A stretch of DNA of 12,796 nt from Rhodoferax sp. (GTDB taxonomy: Bacteria > Pseudomonadota > Gammaproteobacteria > Burkholderiales > Burkholderiaceae_C): positions 1 to 12,796 of the forward strand of contig JAQTSL010000075.1 of the NCBI GenBank assembly GCA_028711355.1. The letters run 5' to 3'. Below are positions 7,223 to 12,796 of the stretch, one piece after another. The notes below the pieces were generated by a model. The model did no database searches and had not been told where the DNA came from. It worked only from the letters and a program-made list of their open reading frames with translations. The position numbers were made by a program, and so were the translations under genes. Within the stretch, counting starts at the first letter, position 1. Each line of letters begins with the position of its first letter.

Positions 7223-7648
7223 ATGAGTTTGTCCTGCGCTGACGATCACCTGCTGGTGGCCTGCTTGTGCGCCCAGTGGTGCGGTGTTTGCCGCGACTAC
7301 CGTAACCGCTTTGAGCAGGTGCGTGACCAAGTTCAGGGCAGGTACTCGAAGGCACAGTTTTTGTGGATCGACATCGAAGACGAGGCCGATCTGCTGTACC
7401 CGGTGGATGTAGAAGACTTCCCTACCCTGCTGCTGGCACGCGGCCCAGAGCCGCGCTTTTTGGGTCCGCTCACGCCCCAGGTGCAAACGCTGCTGCGCAT
7501 GATCGACACGCAGGCGCTGAACCCAGGCGCTGCCGCTCTGGACAGCGCCGAGCTGACAGCGCTGGTCGCGCGCATCCGCGCCGCTTATCCGACCAGTGCG
7601 TTACCGGCGGCGTCAAACAACCCTTCAAACAGCACCGAGCTCAAGTAG
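7223..7648 (+). CDS. Thioredoxin-fold protein with CGVC active site
   Basis: A 141-residue cytoplasmic protein with a thioredoxin fold. The redox motif is WCGVC (19-23), after a short beta strand (LLVACLCA), and the cis-proline motif is DFPTLLL (65-71), with P67 predicted to face the active site. A central FLWIDIEDEADLL segment (46-58) fits the thioredoxin strand that precedes the cis-Pro loop. There is no signal peptide. The active-site sequence differs from the classical WCGPC, so a specialised reductant or an oxidation-state sensor is possible. The start ATG has only a weak GTGAG ribosome site. The last 64 bases overlap the convergent cysK 3' end. The C-terminal tail (about 122-141) is low in complexity and is encoded entirely within that overlap, so it may be functionally dispensable. 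No specific partner can be named. Confidence 0.85.
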   Translation: MSLSCADDHLLVACLCAQWCGVCRDYRNRFEQVRDQVQGRYSKAQFLWIDIEDEADLLYPVDVEDFPTLLLARGPEPRFLGPLTPQVQTLLRMIDTQALNPGAAALDSAELTALVARIRAAYPTSALPAASNNPSNSTELK

Positions 7649-8565
7649 CGCTCGCCCGAATCGGGCAACACCACCACAATCGTCTTGCCCGCGTTTTCCG
7701 GGCGCTGCGCCACGCGCACCGCCACAGCGGCGGCGGCGCCGCAACTGATGCCGGCCAAAATGCCTTCTTCGCGCGCCAGCCGACGGGCAAAAGCCACCGC
7801 GTCTTCGCTGCTGATCTGCTCGACCGCGTCGATCAGCGACAAATCCAGCACACCCGGCACAAAGCCAGCGCCAATACCCTGAATCTTGTGCGGGCCAGGC
7901 TTGATTTCTTCCCCGGCGCGGGCTTGGGTCAGCACCGGGCTGGTGGTGGGCTCCACCGCAATCGACTGGATCGCTTTGCCCTGCGTGCCCTTGAGGTAGC
8001 GCGTCACACCGGTGATGGTGCCGCCGGTGCCAACACCGCTGACAAAGATATCAACCCTGCCGTCGGTGTCTTGCCAGATTTCGGGGCCGGTAGTGGCCTC
8101 ATGGATGGCCGGGTTGGCCGGGTTGATGAACTGTTGCAGCAACACGTACTTGGGGTCACTTGCTGCTATTTCTTCGGCCTTGGCAATCGCGCCTTTCATG
8201 CCCTTGGCGCCTTCGGTCAGCACCAAGCGCGCGCCGTAGGCCAGTAACAGTTTGCGCCGCTCGATACTCATGGTGTCGGGCATCGTCAGCGTGATCGGAA
8301 TGCCGCGCGCAGCCGCCACAAAGGCCAGCGCAATACCAGTGTTGCCGCTGGTCGGTTCGACAATTTCCTTGCCGGGGCCCAGCAAGCCGCGCTTTTCGGC
8401 GTCCCACACCATGGCGGCACCAATACGGCATTTGACTGAATAGGCCGGGTTGCGGCCTTCAATCTTGGCCAGCACGGTAGCACCCGCGCCGTCGGTCACA
8501 CGGTTCAGGCGCACCAGCGGGGTGCGGCCGATAGACAGTGAGTTGTCGGTGAAAAAATTAGCCAT
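7585..8565 (-). CDS. cysK: Cysteine synthase A (O-acetylserine sulfhydrylase)
   Basis: A 326-residue fold-type II PLP enzyme that makes L-cysteine from O-acetylserine and sulfide. PLP-binding Lys45 lies in NPAYSVKCRIGA (39-50). The substrate-binding loop is PTSGNTG (71-77), the phosphate-binding loop GTGGT (179-183), and SCG (274-276) is the usual serine contact to the pyridine ring. LPDSGERYLSSVLFEGLF near the C-terminus is CysK-type rather than CysM-type. The start is the ATG at 8563-8565, with GAGGAG 7 bases upstream. An in-frame TTG at 8580 would overlap that ribosome site and is rejected. It begins 45 bp after the metY stop on the same strand, so the two are very likely co-transcribed. 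Its 3' end runs 64 bp into the convergent thioredoxin-like gene. Confidence 0.95.
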   Translation of the reverse strand: MANFFTDNSLSIGRTPLVRLNRVTDGAGATVLAKIEGRNPAYSVKCRIGAAMVWDAEKRGLLGPGKEIVEPTSGNTGIALAFVAAARGIPITLTMPDTMSIERRKLLLAYGARLVLTEGAKGMKGAIAKAEEIAASDPKYVLLQQFINPANPAIHEATTGPEIWQDTDGRVDIFVSGVGTGGTITGVTRYLKGTQGKAIQSIAVEPTTSPVLTQARAGEEIKPGPHKIQGIGAGFVPGVLDLSLIDAVEQISSEDAVAFARRLAREEGILAGISCGAAAAVAVRVAQRPENAGKTIVVVLPDSGERYLSSVLFEGLFDAAGNALVG

Positions 8566-8610
8566 GAAAATGCTCCTCAAAAAATAATGATTCGTGCAGG
8601 TTTGGCGTGC

Positions 8611-9906
8611 TCAGACGGCATCCAGCGCTTGCGCCAAATCAGCCAGCAAGTCGTCGATGTGCTCGATGCCGATCGACAACCGCACCGCGTCTTCTGGAAT
8701 GCCCGCCTTGGCCAGTTCGTCGGCCGAAAGCTGCCGGTGCGTAGTGGAGGCCGGGTGCGTGGCCAGCGACTTGGAGTCGCCAATATTGACCAGACGGGTA
8801 AACAGTTGCAGCGCATCCAGAAATGCCGCCCCGGCCACCCGCCCCTGCCCCGGCGCCGACTTGACGCCAAAGGTGAACAACCCCGAGGCCTTGCCGCCCA
8901 TGTATTTTTGCGCCAGCGCGTGATCAGGATGGTTGGGCAACCCGGCGTAGCTGACCCACGCCACCTTGGGGTGCGACTGCAAATACTGCGTGACCCGGGC
9001 CGTGTTGTCGTTGATGCGATCCATGCGCAGCGCCAGTGTTTCGATGCCTTGCAGGATCAAAAATGCGTTGAATGGCGACAGCGCCGCACCCATGTTGCGC
9101 AGCGGCACCACGCGGGCGCGGCCAATGTAGGCAGCCGGCCCAAGGGCTTCGGTATAGACCACACCGTGGTAGCTCACGTCAGGCTCGTTCAGACGCTTGA
9201 AGCGCGCCTTGTGCTCGGCCCACGGGAACTTGCCCGAATCGACGATGGCGCCGCCAATGCTGTTACCGTGGCCGCCCAGGTATTTGGTGAGCGACTGCAC
9301 CACGATGTCGGCGCCGTGCTCGATCGGGCGCAACAGGTAGGGCGTGGCCACGGTGTTATCGACAATCAACGGCACACCGTTGCGGTGCGCCACCTCCGCA
9401 ATCGCCGCGATGTCGGTCAGGCGGCCCTGCGGGTTGCTGATCGATTCGATATAAACCGCTTTGGTCTTGTCGTCGATCTGCGCCTCAATCCCCGCCAGAT
9501 CGCCCGGATCGACAAAGCGCACCTCAATGCCCAACTGCGGAAAAGTGTGCGCAAACAGGTTGTAGGTGCCGCCATACAGCGCCTTGCTGGCCACAATGTT
9601 GTCACCCACCTCGGCAATGGTCTGGATCGCGTAGGTGACAGCAGCCGAGCCAGAGGCCAGCGCCAACCCGGCAATACCGCCTTCAAGTGCAGCAATGCGC
9701 TTTTCCAGCACATCGTTGGTTGGGTTCATGATGCGGGTATAAATATTGCCCGGCACCTTCAGGTCAAACAGGTCGGCACCATGCTGCGCGCTGTCAAACG
9801 CATAGGCCACGGTCTGGTAGATCGGCACCGCCACCGACTTGGTGGTGGGATCCGGGCGATAGCCGGCGTGAACCGATTGGGTTTCAAATTTCCAGGTAGC
9901 AGACAT
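8611..9906 (-). CDS. metY: O-acetylhomoserine sulfhydrylase (aminocarboxypropyltransferase)
   Basis: A 431-residue Cys/Met-metabolism PLP enzyme of the cystathionine gamma-synthase fold. It is expected to convert O-acetylhomoserine and sulfide to homocysteine, the direct-sulfhydrylation route to methionine. PLP-binding Lys208 sits in SLTKYLGGHGNSIGG (205-219). The cofactor phosphate-binding YTRIMNPT (56-63), the LASGSAAV loop (83-90) and VDNTVATPYL (182-191) are all present. The length of about 430 residues and the N-terminus FETQSVHAGY (7-16) fit MetY; MetZ-type O-succinylhomoserine enzymes are shorter, near 390. The start is ATG 9904-9906, preceded by GGAG 9 bases upstream; a longer frame up to 10011 lacks family similarity. 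Followed by cysK, it forms a sulfide-fixing pair that supplies both homocysteine and cysteine. Two palindromes lie about 70-120 bp upstream and are candidate regulator sites. Confidence 0.93.
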   Translation of the reverse strand: MSATWKFETQSVHAGYRPDPTTKSVAVPIYQTVAYAFDSAQHGADLFDLKVPGNIYTRIMNPTNDVLEKRIAALEGGIAGLALASGSAAVTYAIQTIAEVGDNIVASKALYGGTYNLFAHTFPQLGIEVRFVDPGDLAGIEAQIDDKTKAVYIESISNPQGRLTDIAAIAEVAHRNGVPLIVDNTVATPYLLRPIEHGADIVVQSLTKYLGGHGNSIGGAIVDSGKFPWAEHKARFKRLNEPDVSYHGVVYTEALGPAAYIGRARVVPLRNMGAALSPFNAFLILQGIETLALRMDRINDNTARVTQYLQSHPKVAWVSYAGLPNHPDHALAQKYMGGKASGLFTFGVKSAPGQGRVAGAAFLDALQLFTRLVNIGDSKSLATHPASTTHRQLSADELAKAGIPEDAVRLSIGIEHIDDLLADLAQALDAV

Positions 9907-9975
9907 GCGGGGTTTCTCCGGTATGGTTAAGGCAGGGATGACGCAAGGCCCGAACTTTAACGGCCCCCGTGAAGA

Positions 9976-9991
9976 ATTCAAACGATTGAAT
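9976..9991. promoter_or_regulatory. Short palindrome upstream of metY
   Basis: A perfect inverted repeat attcaa-N4-ttgaat, 70 bp before the metY start and 7 bp from a larger palindrome at 9999-10023. It is AT-rich in an otherwise GC-rich setting. It could be a regulator half-site or part of the promoter region; no function is shown. Confidence 0.35.
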
Positions 9992-9998
9992 AGTTGGG

Positions 9999-10023
9999 TC
10001 TTAACAATCAAAAGTTGTTAAGA
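9999..10023. promoter_or_regulatory. Candidate operator upstream of metY-cysK
   Basis: A perfect 9-base inverted repeat, tcttaacaa-N7-ttgttaaga, centred about 105 bp upstream of the metY start. The 25-bp dyad, its AT richness and its position are typical of a dimeric transcription-factor site. A sulfur or methionine regulator of the LysR type (CysB, MetR) would make sense for the downstream genes, but the factor is not identifiable. No T-tract follows on either strand, so a terminator is unlikely. Confidence 0.45.
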
Positions 10024-10032
10024 AACCTGCGC

Positions 10033-10057
10033 CTTGGCTCGTAGCGAATCAGCCAAG
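10033..10057 (-). terminator. Weak candidate stem-loop after the caspase gene
   Basis: Minus-strand cttggct-N11-agccaag can form a 7-bp stem about 40 bases after the caspase-gene stop. It is followed, after a gap, by only a short T-rich stretch (tttctt). This is a poor intrinsic terminator and is listed mainly because it is the only hairpin close to that stop codon. Confidence 0.25.
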
Positions 10058-10098
10058 TTGAGTTCCACCAACACGGCCCGTCCCGGTCGAGTTTCAAG

Positions 10099-12796
10099 TT
10101 AGTACTTACGCACCTCAAACAAATACTCACCGCCACTGGTATGCCCGGCGCTGGTGGAGGCGCCATACTGCGGCGTTTGCGGAATATTTTCTTGCGCCAC
10201 CGCGGTCTTGACCGCATCAAACACTGTAAAACCGTCCTTGACCTGAGCCACATTGCTGAGCTTGTCGATCAAGTGCCAGGCAAAAATCGAGTGCCCGTCA
10301 CGGCCTTCATCGAGCACCGGCTCCTCACCACCAGAAGACATCACCAACACCGAACGTTTGCCCAAAATCTCTTGCACGTTGCCGGTAGCCACGTTGGCAG
10401 TCACCCGCTGCTCGTTGGTCAGCGCGCCCGAATAACAACTGTCCGACATCAGCATCATTTGCTTGGCCGGAATCGTCGTCAGGATTTTGTTGATGTCTGA
10501 GTTTGAAATCCAGTTGCTCGGGTCTTTCACCGAGGCATCGCTCGGAATCCAGTAGCCCACCTTGGATTCTTCCATCTGGTAGCCATGGCCAGCGTAATAC
10601 ACCACCACGCTGTCGTTGGAGCCGGTTTCATCCGACACCTGGTTCAAGGTGCGCACAATGTCAGCGCGGGTGCCGTTGTGCACCATGCGCACGTCGTAGC
10701 CCATTTTTTCCTTGAACAGGTTGCCAATTGCATCGGCGTCTTTAATGGCGCCATCCAGCGACGGTATTTTGGGGTCCTGGTAGGCGTTGTTGCCAATCAC
10801 CACAGCCACTTTGCGTTGAATGCTCGGCAGGAACGAGACTGACGGGGTTTTAACCGCCAACTGTATGCGCGGCAAAATTGTGGCGGCAATATTGGTCAGC
10901 GCCGGATTCACCGGGCGTACACAGACATCACCAGCACCGGCACCGCAGGGTTTGAGGTCTGCCGCTTGGGCGTTGGCTTGCAGCACACTGAGCGCCGAGC
11001 TGAGCGACTCTTTCATGAATTCATGGCGCGCTGCCATGGCTTCGTTGATCTGCGCACGGGCCATGGTCGCCAGCGACATACCGCCAAAGACTTCGGTAAT
11101 CTTGCTGTCACTGCTGCGTTTGGCCACCTTAGCCGCTGTGTCTTTGCTGTCAGCGTCGGCTTTGAGGGTGGCTACTTTTTGCTCTTTGCCTTGCGCTTCA
11201 GCGCGTTTGGCTTGCAGACGTTGCTCGGCCACTGCACGTGCCTCAGGGGTTTTGGCAGCGCTGACTTCACGTTCGATTTGTTTGACTTCAGCCAGGTCCT
11301 TTTTGGCCTCAAGCTCGGCCTTTTTTGCTGCCAACTTGGCCACCGATGCGACGGCTTTGGTGGTCACAGCATTTTTTAAATAAGCTGACTGGGGTGCTTT
11401 GGCATCATCCAGTGCTTGTTTGGCTTCGCGCTCGGCTTGTTTGAGCTCGGCTTCGGCCTTTTTAACTTCGGCCGATTGGTGCTTGGTCTGTGCAGCTTCC
11501 TTCTCACGCGGGGCCCTGGCTGATTTGACTTCAGCTTGCGCCTTCTTCACCTCGGCATCGGCTTTCTTCACTTCAGCTTCGGCCTTTTTGGACTCAACCT
11601 CTTGTTTGGCCCTGGGGTGGCTGGAGCTACTTGCGATAACTTCCGCCACCTTCACTTCGCTTTCGGCTTTTTCAACCTCGCGATCGGCCTTGTTGATCTC
11701 GGCTCGGGCTTGCCTTTCTTCGGCTTTTTGTTTGGCCTCTGGGGTCTTGGAGGTCTTAACTTCCAGCTCGGCCTGTTTCACCTCAACCTCGGCCCTTTTG
11801 ACTTCAGCATCGGCTTTTTTGGCCACTGCGGACTGCTTTTCAACGGATGAGTCAGAGCGCTTGGCATTATCTTCGGCATGGCGGGCTTCTACATCGGCTT
11901 TGCGCGCTTCTACATCCGCTTTCTTGACCTCTGCGACCGCTACCTTTTCCTCGGCTTTGGCTATCTCCGCTGGGGCTTTGGCGGTCTCCAGTTCGGCGTG
12001 GGCTTTTTTGACTTCAACTTCGGCTTTTTTGCTCTCAACTTCGGCTTTTTTGGCTTCTACCGTCGCCTTGGCTTGCGGGTCGCCGCTGGTTTTGGCCTCA
12101 GCTTCAACTTGCCTGACTTCAGCTTCGGCCTTTTTGACTTCTACCTCGGCTTTTTTTACATCGGCATCGGCCTTCTTGGCTTTGGCTTGGGCATATTTCA
12201 CTTCGGCAGCGGCTTTGGCCTCTGGGGTTTTGGCGCGTTTGACTTCCAGCTCGGCGGACCTGGCATCGGCCACGGCCTTGTCCACTTCGCCGTCAGCGCG
12301 TTTGGCTTCAGCCACCGATTTGCGTGATTCAGCCCGCACTTTTTCCGACGTCGTGCGGGTGGTTTTGACTTCGACCTCGGCCGCGCGCAGTTCGGTCTGG
12401 GCTTCTTTGATTTTGGCCTCGGCGCGTTTGCTGTCAGCTTGGTTGGACATGGTTGCAGATTGCTCCATCGCAATCACTTTGGCCTCGGGGGTGACGGCCA
12501 GCGCTAGGTTGTCCTGCGCTTGTTGGGCGATCACATCGGCTTGGCGCGCTTGAACCCGGGCAACCACCACTTCTTTGTAGGCGATGGAGACCAGTGTGGG
12601 TGCCACAACCGGCACAGTTGAGTAAACAATTTTGCCGGTGGCGGTGGCCGTTTCGGCTTTATCCGAGCTAAACACCAAAGCAGTCGTGTCTGACTTTTCA
12701 TTCTGTGTCGGATTTGTCGAGCTGCAAAGAGTTGGATTGGTCACACAGGGGTCAATCGCTGCTTTGGATACCGCTGTTGGCGGTGCCGTCACAACT
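10099..12796 (-). CDS. Coiled-coil protein with C-terminal caspase-like (peptidase C14) domain, N-terminus off window
   Basis: At least 898 residues; the frame is still open at the window edge. A GTG at 12790-12792 is an in-frame codon, not a supported start. Residues are numbered from it. Residues 1-73 are low in complexity with a Cys-rich DPCVTNPTLC (14-23). Residues about 74-565 are a Lys/Ala/Glu/Val heptad coiled coil (KKAEVEV-type repeats) broken at intervals by TPEAK-like prolines. Residues 566-658 are a linker with C616 and C624. The caspase/metacaspase domain spans about 659-895: VAVVIGNNAYQ (662-672), YYAGHGYQ with catalytic H736, LMSDSCYSGA with catalytic C786 and nearby D784, and a final GGEYLFEV. 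The dyad is intact, so cysteine-protease activity is likely, and by analogy with metacaspases cleavage after Arg/Lys is possible. Cellular location and substrate are unknown. It lies upstream of metY, with no evident functional link. Confidence 0.88.
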   Translation of the reverse strand, partial: VVTAPPTAVSKAAIDPCVTNPTLCSSTNPTQNEKSDTTALVFSSDKAETATATGKIVYSTVPVVAPTLVSIAYKEVVVARVQARQADVIAQQAQDNLALAVTPEAKVIAMEQSATMSNQADSKRAEAKIKEAQTELRAAEVEVKTTRTTSEKVRAESRKSVAEAKRADGEVDKAVADARSAELEVKRAKTPEAKAAAEVKYAQAKAKKADADVKKAEVEVKKAEAEVRQVEAEAKTSGDPQAKATVEAKKAEVESKKAEVEVKKAHAELETAKAPAEIAKAEEKVAVAEVKKADVEARKADVEARHAEDNAKRSDSSVEKQSAVAKKADAEVKRAEVEVKQAELEVKTSKTPEAKQKAEERQARAEINKADREVEKAESEVKVAEVIASSSSHPRAKQEVESKKAEAEVKKADAEVKKAQAEVKSARAPREKEAAQTKHQSAEVKKAEAELKQAEREAKQALDDAKAPQSAYLKNAVTTKAVASVAKLAAKKAELEAKKDLAEVKQIEREVSAAKTPEARAVAEQRLQAKRAEAQGKEQKVATLKADADSKDTAAKVAKRSSDSKITEVFGGMSLATMARAQINEAMAARHEFMKESLSSALSVLQANAQAADLKPCGAGAGDVCVRPVNPALTNIAATILPRIQLAVKTPSVSFLPSIQRKVAVVIGNNAYQDPKIPSLDGAIKDADAIGNLFKEKMGYDVRMVHNGTRADIVRTLNQVSDETGSNDSVVVYYAGHGYQMEESKVGYWIPSDASVKDPSNWISNSDINKILTTIPAKQMMLMSDSCYSGALTNEQRVTANVATGNVQEILGKRSVLVMSSGGEEPVLDEGRDGHSIFAWHLIDKLSNVAQVKDGFTVFDAVKTAVAQENIPQTPQYGASTSAGHTSGGEYLFEVRKY
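11098..12573 (-). repeat. Heptad-repeat coiled-coil coding region of the caspase protein
   Basis: About 490 codons of degenerate 21-base (seven-residue) repeats give units such as KKADADV, KKAEVEV and KKAEAEV. Aromatic residues are almost absent and Gly is rare. Prolines in TPEAK/DPQAK/HPRAK-type segments fall at residues 102, 190, 239, 274, 351, 393, 428, 467 and 516. Six of the eight intervals (49, 35, 77, 42, 35, 49) are multiples of seven; 88 and 39 are not. The pattern suggests growth by internal duplication while preserving heptad phase. The opposite strand shows long spurious open frames because of this composition. Confidence 0.8.

Noticed and set aside
8587..9930. 447-codon open frame on the plus strand opposite metY
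   Set aside because: It is a high-GC shadow of metY; the translation is rich in Arg/His/Gln and matches no family I recognise, while the minus strand is a clear MetY.
9907..10098. SAM-type riboswitch upstream of metY
   Set aside because: Methionine genes often carry one, but only two short palindromes are seen; I could not build the conserved multi-helix core or pseudoknot of a SAM riboswitch class.
11399..12553. Long open frames on the plus strand opposite the caspase coil (up to 384 residues)
   Set aside because: Their Ser/Ala/Thr-rich or Phe/Gly/Leu-rich sequences are mirror images of the Lys/Ala/Glu repeat on the other strand; no domain, ribosome site or gene-like composition supports them.
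11098..12573. CRISPR-like or satellite DNA array in the repetitive region
   Set aside because: The repeats are degenerate at DNA level, have no spacers and keep one open frame with heptad periodicity, so they are protein-level repeats.

Overview
The window looks like chromosomal DNA of a betaproteobacterium, most likely a Comamonadaceae member of the Rhodoferax/Polaromonas type. This rests on the GC-rich coding sequence, the protein sequences (AlkK-like acyl-CoA ligase, YciB, BolA, CysK, MetY) and the order msrB-yciB-bolA-peptidyl-prolyl isomerase. The genus is inferred from memory of related proteins; no search was run.

Layout. On the minus strand, 1-580 is the 5' part of an AMP-forming acyl-CoA ligase. 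Upstream of it, 661-3114 is a membrane diguanylate cyclase with a periplasmic sensor, HAMP, PAS-like region, GGDEF and a C-terminal hemerythrin domain. Divergent from that, on the plus strand, are selO (protein AMPylase, 3232-4713), a REP-like repeat cluster (4769-4854), and a tightly packed set msrB-yciB-bolA-parvulin isomerase (4941-7067) with ATGA overlaps at the first two junctions. A second repeat of a different family (7133-7186) precedes a small thioredoxin-fold gene (7223-7648). The 3' end of that gene overlaps cysK, which runs convergently (7585-8565, minus). cysK follows metY (8611-9906, minus) in a sulfur-assimilation operon, and two palindromes lie in front of metY. The right end (10099-12796, minus) is the C-terminal part of a large protein: a long Lys/Ala/Glu heptad-repeat coiled coil ending in a caspase-like (peptidase C14) domain with an intact His-Cys dyad. 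Its N-terminus lies outside the window.

Together the central genes lean toward redox and envelope maintenance: SelO, methionine sulfoxide reductase, BolA, a periplasmic folding catalyst, a thioredoxin-like protein, and synthesis of cysteine and homocysteine. The diguanylate cyclase adds a probable oxygen- or redox-responsive c-di-GMP input through its di-iron hemerythrin domain.

The least ordinary item is the coiled-coil caspase protein. Most of its proline-containing breaks are spaced by multiples of seven residues, which keeps heptad phase. A Cys-Pro-Cys motif at the visible N-terminus hints that it may be the tail of a larger exported protein. No phage, CRISPR, tRNA, rRNA or complete insertion sequence was seen.
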